From Sulfitobacter sp. OXR-159 (GTDB lineage: Bacteria > Pseudomonadota > Alphaproteobacteria > Rhodobacterales > Rhodobacteraceae): a stretch of 64,000 nt of DNA. This document shows positions 9,058 to 17,923 of the stretch, in pieces. The position numbers were made by a program, and so were the translations under genes. How positions within the stretch are numbered: the stretch's first letter is position 1; each line of letters opens with the position of its first letter. The DNA lies in NCBI RefSeq assembly GCF_034377145.1, contig NZ_CP139707.1:124001-188000 (forward strand). The letters run 5' to 3'. The notes beneath the pieces were generated by a model, which ran no database searches, was not told the DNA's origin, and saw only the letters and a list, made by a program, of their open reading frames with translations.

Positions 9058-9939
9058 ATGACCGAAGACATGCAAGACCAAAAGACACGCGCGGCGGACT
9101 GGTTCCGCAAGCTACGCGATGACATCGTTCAGGCGTTCCATGACATTGAAGCGCGTCATGTCGGGGAAGAAGAGGCCGGACGTTTCGTGGTCAGCAACAC
9201 AACCCGCACCGCGCCTGATGGGTCCGACGCTGGCGGCGGTGAGATGTCTGTCATGCGCGGCGGGCGCGTGTTTGAGAAGGTGGGCGTGAATATCTCCACC
9301 GTTTACGGCACCTTGGGTGAACGGGCGCAAGTGGCGATGGCAGCGCGCAAAGGACTGCCGGGCATGGCCGATGATCCGCGGTTTTGGGCATCGGGCATCA
9401 GTCTGGTCGCGCATATGCAAAACCCGCATGTGCCTGCCGTGCACATGAACACCCGCATGTTCTGGACCCCTCATGCGTGGTGGTTCGGCGGTGGGGCGGA
9501 TTTGAATCCTTGTATTGAGTATGACGAGGACACCGCCTATTTCCATGCCGAGATGAAGGCCGCCTGTGACCCCCATAGCGCCACGCTCTATGATGAGCTG
9601 AAGGCTTGGGCGGATGAGTATTTCTACATCCCGCACCGCAAACGTGCGCGGGGTGTGGGCGGTATCTTTTATGACGACCGCAACAGCGGCGATTGGGCCG
9701 CCGATTTCGCGCTGACGCAGGATGTGGGCCGGGCGTTTCTGCCCGCCTATGTGCCACTGGTCGACAAGCGGCGCGAGATGACATGGGACATGGACGACAA
9801 GGACGTGCAGCTGCGGCACCGTGGGCTCTATGCCGAGTATAACCTTGTTTATGATCGGGGGACGAAGTTCGGGCTTGAGACGGGGCATGACCCTGATGCA
9901 GTGCTGATGAGCTTGCCGCCGATGGCGAAGTGGGTGTGA
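9058..9939 (+). CDS. hemF: Oxygen-dependent coproporphyrinogen III oxidase
   Basis: 293 residues, full length for the aerobic enzyme. The family signature appears as VHMNTRMFWTPHAWWFGGGADLNP near residues 125-148, followed by HRKRARGVGGIFYDDRNSGD near 190-210. It decarboxylates two propionates of coproporphyrinogen III to give protoporphyrinogen IX with O2 as oxidant. AAAGGCGGGCCAGAG before the ATG is a usable ribosome site. Gene order idi-hemF with hemE and hemC close by makes a small tetrapyrrole neighbourhood. Confidence 0.95.
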   Translation: MTEDMQDQKTRAADWFRKLRDDIVQAFHDIEARHVGEEEAGRFVVSNTTRTAPDGSDAGGGEMSVMRGGRVFEKVGVNISTVYGTLGERAQVAMAARKGLPGMADDPRFWASGISLVAHMQNPHVPAVHMNTRMFWTPHAWWFGGGADLNPCIEYDEDTAYFHAEMKAACDPHSATLYDELKAWADEYFYIPHRKRARGVGGIFYDDRNSGDWAADFALTQDVGRAFLPAYVPLVDKRREMTWDMDDKDVQLRHRGLYAEYNLVYDRGTKFGLETGHDPDAVLMSLPPMAKWV

Positions 9940-10266
9940 ACTGAGGCTGGGCAACAAGCAGGCAGGAGGCGCTGCACAATCGAAAGGCAGCCTTCCGCCC
10001 CTTTCTGTTAGAGCGACAAAGTAACGGCGAAGGTGCCATCTAGCCCGGAATCAAGCCGCAGGCGCCGGGCCGTCGCCTGCCCGCCCGTCACGCCGGATGC
10101 GTGCCTCCATATTTGGCGCACCTTCGGTGCGACCGGGTAGGCGATTTGGAGAGGCTGGGCATGACTTCGTGAAGGCACATCACGGTTGAACCATAAAGTG
10201 GCATGAGCCATCGTCTCATCGCCGACCCGCGGGCAGGCGATGGCCCTCATTGTAAGATGCGGAGGT
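9940..10266. other. Intergenic region with a 17-base inverted repeat, possible dispersed repeat
   Basis: 327 bases between the converging hemF and hemE genes. GGCCGTCGCCTGCCCGC at 10068-10084 is repeated in inverse orientation at 10229-10245 with one mismatch, 144 bases apart. An 80-codon minus-strand frame spans it (10008-10250), but it has no ribosome site and an Arg-rich unstructured look, so I do not call it a gene. Inverted ends around a short non-coding body suggest a miniature repeat or an RNA structure; I cannot see other copies in this window. Confidence 0.35.
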
Positions 10267-11307
10267 TCAGCCTCGCGTCCCGCGCACCGTGTCGATCATC
10301 AACTGCACATTCTCCGGATCCGCATCCGGCGTAATGCCATGGCCAAGATTAAAGATATGCGGCCCCTTCGCCAGCGCGTCGACAATCGCGCGCGTCTCTT
10401 GCACCAGCGCATCCCCGCCCGTCACCATATGCGATGACTTCAGATTGCCCTGCACACAGCCATTGGGCTGCACATGCTCGGCGACCCATTCCGCGCTGAC
10501 ACCATCGTCGATGGCGATGCAGTCCGCTCCGGTCGCCGCATGCAGATTGGCAAACCGCGCGCCCGCACCACGGGGGAAGGCGATGATCGGGACATCCGGA
10601 TGCCGCGCTTTCAGCGCGCTGATGATCTGGCGCAGCGGCTCGGTCGAATAACGGTCGAAATCGGTGCCTTGCAGCGATCCGGCCCAGCTGTCGAAGAGCT
10701 TCACCACCTCGGCCCCGGCTTGGATCTGCATGTCGAGGTATTCGATTGTGGCGAGCGTAATCCTCTCCATCAACGCATCGAAAACCTCGGGGTTTTCGTC
10801 CTTCAGCGCATGGGCTGGCCCCTGATCCGGCGTGCCTTTGCCCGCGATCATATAGGTCGCCACCGTCCATGGCGCGCCTGCGAAACCGATCAGCGTGGTT
10901 TCCTCGGGCAGTTCGCGTGACAGGATGCGCACGGTCTCGTAAATCGGGGCGAGGTGGTCGTGAATGGCATCCGCCGGTTTCAGCGCTTCCATCTCGGCCT
11001 TGGTGGTGATCGTCGACAGACGCGGCCCTTCGCCGGTGACAAACCACAGATCGGCCCCAAGCGCCTGCGGCACCAGCAGGATGTCGGCAAAAAGGATCGA
11101 GGCATCGAAACCGTAGCGGCGGATCGGCTGCAACGTCACCTCGGCGGCAAGTTCGGGGTTATAGCAGAGCGACAGGAAATCCCCCGCCTTGGCCCGCGTC
11201 GCGCGGTACTCCGGCAGGTAGCGCCCAGCTTGCCGCATCATCCAGATCGGTGGGGTCGGCAGGGTTTCGCCCGTAAGGGCGCGCAGGATGGTCTTATTCG
11301 CAGTCAT
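10267..11307 (-). CDS. hemE: Uroporphyrinogen decarboxylase
   Basis: 346 residues. The N-terminal signature [17 protein letters not shown] lies at about residues 18-34, and the catalytic Asp is in the [11 protein letters not shown] region near residue 70. It removes four acetate carboxyls from uroporphyrinogen III to give coproporphyrinogen III, the substrate of HemF encoded next door. It is divergent from hemC with an 84-base gap, which must hold both promoters. Length is normal and there is no damage. Confidence 0.96.
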   Translation of the reverse strand: MTANKTILRALTGETLPTPPIWMMRQAGRYLPEYRATRAKAGDFLSLCYNPELAAEVTLQPIRRYGFDASILFADILLVPQALGADLWFVTGEGPRLSTITTKAEMEALKPADAIHDHLAPIYETVRILSRELPEETTLIGFAGAPWTVATYMIAGKGTPDQGPAHALKDENPEVFDALMERITLATIEYLDMQIQAGAEVVKLFDSWAGSLQGTDFDRYSTEPLRQIISALKARHPDVPIIAFPRGAGARFANLHAATGADCIAIDDGVSAEWVAEHVQPNGCVQGNLKSSHMVTGGDALVQETRAIVDALAKGPHIFNLGHGITPDADPENVQLMIDTVRGTRG

Positions 11308-11391
11308 TATGGCGTTCCTAATTGTGGCAAACCCGTAGGTAGCGCAGGTACAGTAGTTGTCAGTTCATGTCGACGGGGGTAGGGATGCGTC

Positions 11392-12339
11392 ATGACGTAT
11401 CAGCTTCCCACCCCGGCCCGGCCCCTCAACATCGGCACACGCGGATCGCTTCTGGCGCTCGCGCAGGCGAATGAGGTGCGCGACCGGCTCGCCGCCGCCT
11501 TTGACCTGCCGTTTGAAGCGTTTACGATCGTGGTGATCAAGACCACGGGCGACAAGATCATCGACCGCCCGCTGAAAGAGATCGGCGGCAAGGGCCTGTT
11601 CACCCGCGAGATCGAAGCGGCGCTGCTGGATGGCTCCATCGACATCGCGGTGCATTCGATGAAGGACATGCCGACGCTGCAACCCGGTGGGCTGTTGATC
11701 GACACCTATCTCCCGCGCGAGGATTGCCGCGATGCGTTCATCTCGCCGCATCTGAAATCCATCGCCGACCTGCCGCAGGGCGCGGTCGTGGGCACCTCCA
11801 GCCTGCGCCGCCGCGCCCAGGTGAAACTGCGGCGGCCCGATTTGGAAGTGGTCGAGTTTCGTGGCAACCTGCAAACCCGTTTGAAAAAGCTGGATGACGG
11901 CGTGGCCGAAGCGACATTCCTTGCCATGGCCGGGCTGAACCGGCTGAGAATGGACGATGTGCCGCAGGCCGCCGTGCATCCCGATGACATGCTGCCGGCC
12001 ATCGCCCAAGGGGCGATTGGGGTTGAGCGCCGCATCGACGACAGCCGCGCCGCCGACATGTTGGCGGCGATCCATGACCGCGCCACGGGCGAACAACTGG
12101 CCGCCGAACGCGCGTTTCTGGCGACGCTTGACGGCTCTTGCGAGACGCCCATCGCTGGGCTGGCCGAACTCAACGGCACCGAGATGCGCCTGCGCGGCCA
12201 GGTGCTGCGCCCGGACGGGTCAGACGCCATCGGCGACGACGTGACCTGCGCCATTTCCGACGGAGCCGAGGCGGGCGAGGCGATGGCCCGCAAGCTTCTG
12301 GCCGAGGCCGGACCGGGTTTCTTTGACTGGCGCGAATGA
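11392..12339 (+). CDS. hemC: Porphobilinogen deaminase (hydroxymethylbilane synthase)
   Basis: 315 residues. It shows the N-terminal NIGTRGSLLALAQANEVRDRL, the VHSMKDMP segment with the catalytic Asp region near residue 86, and the cofactor attachment cysteine in LDGSCETPIAGL near residue 250. It polymerises four porphobilinogens to hydroxymethylbilane on a dipyrromethane primer. The stop overlaps the start of a LysR-type regulator by four bases (ATGA), an unexpected partner that suggests co-transcription. Confidence 0.95.
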   Translation: MTYQLPTPARPLNIGTRGSLLALAQANEVRDRLAAAFDLPFEAFTIVVIKTTGDKIIDRPLKEIGGKGLFTREIEAALLDGSIDIAVHSMKDMPTLQPGGLLIDTYLPREDCRDAFISPHLKSIADLPQGAVVGTSSLRRRAQVKLRRPDLEVVEFRGNLQTRLKKLDDGVAEATFLAMAGLNRLRMDDVPQAAVHPDDMLPAIAQGAIGVERRIDDSRAADMLAAIHDRATGEQLAAERAFLATLDGSCETPIAGLAELNGTEMRLRGQVLRPDGSDAIGDDVTCAISDGAEAGEAMARKLLAEAGPGFFDWRE

Positions 12340-13268
12340 TCGGCAATCTCTTCACGCTGAAACAGCTTGAAGCGCTGATCTGGGTCGCCGACCTTGGCAG
12401 TTTCCGCCGCGCCGCCGCGCATCTGAATACCACGCAGCCGAACATCTCGGCCCGGATATCGGGGTTGGAGGCGACGCTGGGCGTGACCCTCATGCAGCGC
12501 GACGCCGGGTCGATCCGGCTGACCGAAAAGGGCACCGCGCTGCTGGCCCAAGCCCGCCGCGTGCTGCGCGAGGCCGAAGCGCTGGTTGAGACCGCCGCGC
12601 GGCCTGACCTGATCGACGACAGCCTGCGCCTTGGTGTGACCGAAGTGGTGGCCAGCACATGGTTGCGCCCCTTTTTGCGCGCGCTGGCAGAGGCTTATCC
12701 CAATCTAACGGTTGAGCTTACCGTCGATCTCTCGCGTGATCTGGATCGGGAGCTTGCCGCCCATGCGCTTGACCTGACCTTGCAAACCGCGCCCTTCTCA
12801 ACCCCGGCGGGAGGTCAGTTGGACTTGGCGACCTATGACTACATTTGGGTCGCCGCGCCGGAGCTTGCAGCACAGATTGGCCCCACGCCTAACCTTGAGG
12901 CGCTGGTGCGGCACCCGGTTTTGGGCCATGCGCGGCACACGCAGGCCCATTCTGATCTGATCCGCCATTTCGATGGCACCACCGCGCCCAAGGCTCGATT
13001 GGTGCCTTCGAGCAGCCTGTCGGCGGCGATGAACATGGTGCTCGACGGGATGGGCGTGGCGGTAATGCCGCGTGTCATGGTGGCAGGCGCGCTGGCTGAT
13101 GGGGCGCTGCAAATTCTCCCCGCCGCGTGGCATCCACGCCCGTTGCAGGTGGCCGCGCGGTACCACGCAGAGCGTACGCCCGCCTATGTCACCCGCGCCG
13201 CCGAACTTGCCCGTGACTGCGCCCGAAGCTTCGATGTCGAGGATCGAAAAAACCTTTCACACCCATAG
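12336..13268 (+). CDS. LysR family transcriptional regulator
   Basis: 310 residues. The winged helix-turn-helix is at residues 5-65 (LKQLEALIWVADLGSFRRAAAHLNTTQPNISARI), followed by a periplasmic-binding-protein-like effector domain from about residue 90. LysR proteins bind upstream of target operons and respond to a small-molecule effector. This one starts inside the last codons of hemC and lies 62 bases before hyuA on the same strand. It is thus the likely regulator of the hydantoinase genes, although it may be transcribed with hemC. Nothing in the sequence identifies the effector. Confidence 0.88.
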   Translation: MIGNLFTLKQLEALIWVADLGSFRRAAAHLNTTQPNISARISGLEATLGVTLMQRDAGSIRLTEKGTALLAQARRVLREAEALVETAARPDLIDDSLRLGVTEVVASTWLRPFLRALAEAYPNLTVELTVDLSRDLDRELAAHALDLTLQTAPFSTPAGGQLDLATYDYIWVAAPELAAQIGPTPNLEALVRHPVLGHARHTQAHSDLIRHFDGTTAPKARLVPSSSLSAAMNMVLDGMGVAVMPRVMVAGALADGALQILPAAWHPRPLQVAARYHAERTPAYVTRAAELARDCARSFDVEDRKNLSHP

Positions 13269-13330
13269 AATATAATAATTTGCGCCGATGCTGCACCCGC
13301 CCCTATCCTGCGTCCAAACAGGAGTGAGAC

Positions 13331-15406
13331 ATGGCATCAACCATTCGACTGGGCGTAGACATTGGCGGCACCTTTACCGACGTGGTTCTGGAAAAGGGCG
13401 GCGAAAGTTTCTCGACCAAGGTGCTGACCACCTATGCCGCGCCCGAGAACGCGATCATCGACGGGATGCATCAGGTCTGCACCAAGGCCGGGGTCACCCC
13501 TGCCGACCTGACCCAGATCATCCACGGCACAACGCTGGCCACCAACGCGCTGATCGAGCGGCGCGGGGCCAAGACGGCGCTGATCACGACCCAAGGTTTC
13601 CGCGACGTGATCGAGATGCGCACCGAAAGCCGGTTCGAGCAATATGACCTGAACCTCAATCTCCCCGAGCCGCTGCTGCCACGCCAGATGCGCTACACGG
13701 TGGAAGAGCGCGTCGATGCCACCGGCGCGGTTCTGCTGCCGCTCGACCGTACCGAGGTCGAAGCCTTGGCCGACCGTATCGCGGACGCCGGCTATGACAG
13801 CGTCGCCGTGGGGCTGATCCATTCCTACCTGAATGACGCGCATGAACGGCTGATCCGCGAGGTGCTAGAAGAGCGGCTGCCGGGGGTCATGGTCTCGATC
13901 TCTTCCGAGGTCTCACCGCAGATGCGCGAGTATGAGCGGTTCAACACCGTGGTCGCCAATGCCTATATCAAGCCTCTGATGAAATCCTACCTTGGGCGGC
14001 TCGAAGGGCGGCTGCAAGAGGAAGGTGTCTCCTGCAACATCTTCCTAATGCACTCGGGCGGCGGCATCATCTCGATCGAAAGCGCTGCCGAATTCCCCGT
14101 GCGGCTGGTGGAATCCGGCCCGGCGGGGGGCGCGGTCTTTGCCGCGAACATCGCCGCGCGCTATGGGCTCGACAAGGTGCTGAGCTTCGACATGGGCGGC
14201 ACCACGGCCAAGATCTGCCTGATCAAGAACCAGACGCCTAAGACCAGCCGAGTGTTCGAAGTGGCGCGGACCTACCGTTTCAAGAAAGGCTCCGGCATGC
14301 CGATCTCGATCCCGGTGATCGACATGGTGGAGATCGGTGCAGGCGGTGGCTCGCTCGCGCATGTCGACGCCATGCGGCAAATCCGGGTCGGGCCGGAAAG
14401 TGCGGGCTCTGAGCCCGGGCCGGCCTGCTACGGGCGGGGCGGTGAGAAGCCTGCCGTGACCGATGCTGATCTTGTGCTGGGCAAGCTCGACCCCGACAAT
14501 TTCGCGGGCGGCTCGATCCGCCTCGACACCACAGGCTCTGAAGGCGCGTTGCAAAATGTCATCGGCAAGGAATTGGACATGGACGCCGCCACCGCCGCCT
14601 TTGGGCTGGCCGAAGTGGTGGACGAAAACATGGCCAATGCGGCCCGCGTGCATGCGGTGGAAAACGGCGAGGACCTCAGCGACTACACGATGATCGCCTT
14701 CGGCGGTGCGGCCCCGCTGCACGCCGGGCGGCTCTGTGAGAAACTGGGCGTTGAACGCCTGCTGGTGCCGCCTGGTGCCGGGGTCGGCTCGGCCATCGGG
14801 TTCCTGCGCGCGCCGTTTAGCTTCGAGGCCAACCGCTCGGTCTATATGAAGCTGTCGGATTTCGATGCGGATCGCATCAAGACGCTGTTGGCCGAACTGC
14901 AGGAAGAGGCCACCGGCTTTGTCCGCAACTGCGACGCCGGGGCGGAAATCCTGTCGGAATACAAAGTCTACATGCGCTACAGCGGGCAGGGCTGGGAGAT
15001 CCCCATCGTGCTGGACGAGGCAGACGCCCTAAACCCCAATGCCGTCCGGTTCGAGGCGCTTTTTGAGGCGGATTACTCCAAGCTTTTCGGTCGTACCGTC
15101 GAGGGGTTGGATATCGAGATCACGGTCTGGTCGGTCAATGCCACCACCCCGCCCGAGGCGGTCGCCCGCACCGCAGAGCAGTCTCCGGGTGCGGCGGCAG
15201 ATGTGGCTCTAACACGGCGTATGTTCGACCCGGCGCTCGCCGAATACTGCGATGCCGACGTGGTCCTGCGCGCCCAGATGGCCCCCGGCCAGACCGCCCA
15301 AGGCCCCGCCGCGATCACCGAGGATGAGACGACGATCATCCTGCCCGCGTCACGCCGCGCCATCTGCCAGCCGGACGGCTGCATCGACATCACCGTGAAA
15401 GGGTAA
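13331..15406 (+). CDS. Hydantoinase/oxoprolinase family protein, subunit A
   Basis: 691 residues. An actin-like ATPase fold is visible in LGVDIGGTFTDVVLE at residues 7-21 and SFDMGGTTAKICLIK near residue 285; the family's hydantoinase A N-terminal, central and C-terminal domains run in order. HyuA/HyuB pairs cleave cyclic amides with ATP (N-methylhydantoin, 5-oxoproline) or carboxylate ketones (acetone, acetophenone carboxylases). No gamma subunit typical of acetone carboxylase is present, so an amidase role is more likely. AGGAGTGAGAC precedes the ATG, and subunit B follows after four bases. The substrate cannot be assigned. Confidence 0.9.
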   Translation: MASTIRLGVDIGGTFTDVVLEKGGESFSTKVLTTYAAPENAIIDGMHQVCTKAGVTPADLTQIIHGTTLATNALIERRGAKTALITTQGFRDVIEMRTESRFEQYDLNLNLPEPLLPRQMRYTVEERVDATGAVLLPLDRTEVEALADRIADAGYDSVAVGLIHSYLNDAHERLIREVLEERLPGVMVSISSEVSPQMREYERFNTVVANAYIKPLMKSYLGRLEGRLQEEGVSCNIFLMHSGGGIISIESAAEFPVRLVESGPAGGAVFAANIAARYGLDKVLSFDMGGTTAKICLIKNQTPKTSRVFEVARTYRFKKGSGMPISIPVIDMVEIGAGGGSLAHVDAMRQIRVGPESAGSEPGPACYGRGGEKPAVTDADLVLGKLDPDNFAGGSIRLDTTGSEGALQNVIGKELDMDAATAAFGLAEVVDENMANAARVHAVENGEDLSDYTMIAFGGAAPLHAGRLCEKLGVERLLVPPGAGVGSAIGFLRAPFSFEANRSVYMKLSDFDADRIKTLLAELQEEATGFVRNCDAGAEILSEYKVYMRYSGQGWEIPIVLDEADALNPNAVRFEALFEADYSKLFGRTVEGLDIEITVWSVNATTPPEAVARTAEQSPGAAADVALTRRMFDPALAEYCDADVVLRAQMAPGQTAQGPAAITEDETTIILPASRRAICQPDGCIDITVKG

Positions 15407-15410
15407 GCCC

Positions 15411-17120
15411 ATGGCACAGACACATTCCAACGTCGCCTATCAGGTCATGTGGAACCGGCTGATCTCGGTCGTTGAGGAACAGGCGCAGGCGCTGGTGCGC
15501 ACCGCCTTTTCGACCTCGGTGCGCGAGGCGGGCGATCTCTCGGCCGGGGTCTATGATACCGACGGTCAGATGCTGGCGCAGGCGGTCACCGGCACGCCCG
15601 GCCACGTCAACGCCATGGCCGACGCGGTGGCGCATTTTATCCGCCGCATCGGGCGGCAGAACATCCTTGAGGGCGACGTTTATATCACCAACGACCCTTG
15701 GGAGGGGACGGGCCATCTGCATGACATCACCATGGTCACGCCGTCTTTTCACCGTGGCAAGCTGGTCGGCTTCTTTGCCTGTACCGCGCATATCGTCGAC
15801 ATCGGCGGGCGTGGCTTTGGTGCGGATGCGGCGAGCGTCTACGAAGAAGGGCTTTACCTGCCGATCATGAAATTCGCCGATGCGGGCAAGGTCGACGCGA
15901 CACTGGTGCGGATCATCCGTGGCAACGTGCGCGAGCCGGATCAATTGGTCGGCGACATCTACGCGCTGACCACCTGCAACGAGATCGGCCACCGCCGGTT
16001 GATCGACATGATGGAGGAGTTTGCCCTCGACGATCTCACCGGCATCGCGGGTTTCATCCTCGACAATTCCCGCCGCGCCACGCTGGAGCGGATCGCGGCG
16101 CTGCCACGCCAGCAGGCGACCGGCGAGATGACGATCGACGGCTTCGACACGCCGATCACGCTGAAGGTCACGGTGAGCATCGAAGAAGATCACATCCTGT
16201 CGGATTTCGCGGGCACCAGCGGGATCGACAAAAAGGGCATCAACTGCCCGCTGGTCTATACCAAGGCCTATGCCTGCTACGCGCTGAAATGCGCCATCGC
16301 GCCGGAGATTCCCAACAACGCCGCCTCGCTAGAGCCGTTTCGGATCACCGCGCCGGAAAACACCATCGTCAACGCGGTGCACCCGGCACCCGTGGCCCTG
16401 CGGCACATCGTCGGTCACTTCGTGCCCGATACAGTCTACGCGGCGCTGGATCAGATCCTGCCCAATCTTGTCCCTGCCGAGGGCGCGGGTTGCCTGTGCA
16501 ACTTCCAAGTCAGCCTGCGCCCGCGCACGGATGCGCAAGCCCCCACAGGCGCGCGCCGGGCCGAGGTGCTGACCTTCAACTCCGGGGGCTCGGGCGCGCG
16601 GCCAGAACACGACGGGCTGAATGCCACGGCCTTCCCTTCGGGCGTGATGACCATGCCGGTGGAGGCCACGGAACATGCCGGTCCTGTGGTGATCTGGCGC
16701 AAAGAACTGCGCCCCGACAGCGGCGGCGCGGGTCGCCAGCGCGGGGGGCTGGGGCAGTACATGGAAGTCAGCGCCCGCGCGGGGCATGAGTTCGACATGC
16801 AGGCCATGTTTGACCGCGTCGATCATCCCGCCCGTGGGCGGCAGGGCGGTGCCCCCGGTGCCCCGACCACCATTGCCCGCGACGATGGCACGCCGATGCG
16901 CGGCAAGGGCAAACAATTCGTGCCGCATGGGGCAAAGGTGATGATGGCCTTTCCGGGGGGCGCGGGCTACGGCCCCGCCACCGAACGCCCCAAGGACTTG
17001 GTGAAACGCGACCTTCTGCGCGGCTACATCAGCGCAGAGGTGGCAGCGGCGGACTATGGGCTGAGCGCCGAAGACATCCGCGAGGTGCAAGAGGCGATCC
17101 GCAAAGGCGCGGACCTGTGA
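15411..17120 (+). CDS. Hydantoinase/oxoprolinase family protein, subunit B
   Basis: 569 residues of the hydantoinase B family. The N-terminal segment SVREAGDLSAGVYDTDGQMLAQAVTGTPGHVN and the NDPWEGTGHLHDITMV motif near residue 96 are typical, as is a C-terminal GGAGYGPATERP. It pairs with subunit A to form the ATP-dependent cyclic amide hydrolase. The four-base spacing from hyuA and matched lengths indicate a two-subunit enzyme rather than the single-chain eukaryotic 5-oxoprolinase form. An FAH-family hydrolase follows 98 bases later. Confidence 0.9.
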   Translation: MAQTHSNVAYQVMWNRLISVVEEQAQALVRTAFSTSVREAGDLSAGVYDTDGQMLAQAVTGTPGHVNAMADAVAHFIRRIGRQNILEGDVYITNDPWEGTGHLHDITMVTPSFHRGKLVGFFACTAHIVDIGGRGFGADAASVYEEGLYLPIMKFADAGKVDATLVRIIRGNVREPDQLVGDIYALTTCNEIGHRRLIDMMEEFALDDLTGIAGFILDNSRRATLERIAALPRQQATGEMTIDGFDTPITLKVTVSIEEDHILSDFAGTSGIDKKGINCPLVYTKAYACYALKCAIAPEIPNNAASLEPFRITAPENTIVNAVHPAPVALRHIVGHFVPDTVYAALDQILPNLVPAEGAGCLCNFQVSLRPRTDAQAPTGARRAEVLTFNSGGSGARPEHDGLNATAFPSGVMTMPVEATEHAGPVVIWRKELRPDSGGAGRQRGGLGQYMEVSARAGHEFDMQAMFDRVDHPARGRQGGAPGAPTTIARDDGTPMRGKGKQFVPHGAKVMMAFPGGAGYGPATERPKDLVKRDLLRGYISAEVAAADYGLSAEDIREVQEAIRKGADL

Positions 17121-17218
17121 AAGAGTTGCCGCTCAAGGGTTTATAAGCGCACGGGGGTCATTGACTGTTACAAAGCGCGGGTGTTCCTTGGCCGCATCAT
17201 GCCAAGAGGAACCCAGTG

Positions 17219-17908
17219 ATGTATGTGATTGACCCCCCAAAGCAAAGCAGCCTTGCCGTTCAAGGGACCAGCGACCGTTTCCCGGTGCGCCGTGTCTTTT
17301 GCGTGGGCCGCAACTATGAGGCGCATGTGCTTGAGATGGGCAATGACATGCGCGACCCGCCGTTCTTTTTCACCAAACCCGCCGATGCCACGCTCGATAC
17401 GCCCTGCACCGTGCCCTATCCGCCGCTGACCGAGGATTTCCACTTTGAGGCAGAGCTTGTCATCGCCATCGGCAAGGGCGGCGCAAACATCGCGGAAGCT
17501 GATGTGATGGATCACATCTGGGGCGCATCTGTGGGCATCGATTTCACCCGCCGCGACCTTCAGGCGCAGGCCAAGAAGATGGGCCGCCCGTGGGACTGGT
17601 CTAAGGCGTTTGATAATTCCGCGCCCATCGCACCAATCCTGCCCATCGCCGATGTCGCCTCGGTCGAGAAGGGCCGCCTTTGGCTCGCGGTGAACGGCGA
17701 GATGAGACAGGAAGCCGATCTGTCGCAAATGATCTGGTCGGTGCGCGAACATACCGCCACCCTGTCGCAGGCCGTGACCTTGGCACCGGGTGACATCATC
17801 ATGACCGGCACGCCCGCCGGTGTCGCGGCTGTGCAGCCCGGCGATGTGATCACCGGGGGTGTCGACGGCATCGCCGAATTCGAGGTCACCGTCGGCCCGC
17901 GCGCCTAA
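17219..17908 (+). CDS. Fumarylacetoacetate hydrolase family protein
   Basis: 229 residues from the ATG at 17219, eight bases after AGAGGA; a GTG one codon earlier is possible. The FAH fold shows VFCVGRNYEAHVLEM near residue 22, metal ligands in FHFEAELVIAIGKGG near residue 76 and GIDFTRRDLQ near 105, and a C-terminal GDIIMTGTPAGVAAVQPGD. Members hydrolyse or decarboxylate acylpyruvates and related ring-cleavage products. The position after hyuAB suggests one catabolic unit under the LysR protein. Glutathione-dependent isomerases such as maleylpyruvate isomerase are absent nearby. Confidence 0.88.
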   Translation: MYVIDPPKQSSLAVQGTSDRFPVRRVFCVGRNYEAHVLEMGNDMRDPPFFFTKPADATLDTPCTVPYPPLTEDFHFEAELVIAIGKGGANIAEADVMDHIWGASVGIDFTRRDLQAQAKKMGRPWDWSKAFDNSAPIAPILPIADVASVEKGRLWLAVNGEMRQEADLSQMIWSVREHTATLSQAVTLAPGDIIMTGTPAGVAAVQPGDVITGGVDGIAEFEVTVGPRA

Positions 17909-17923
17909 AGTACGCGGCCCGGT

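Noticed and set aside
10008..10250. 80-codon minus-strand frame between hemF and hemE
   Set aside because: No ribosome site, Arg-rich composition without a fold, and it lies across an inverted repeat; treated as non-coding.
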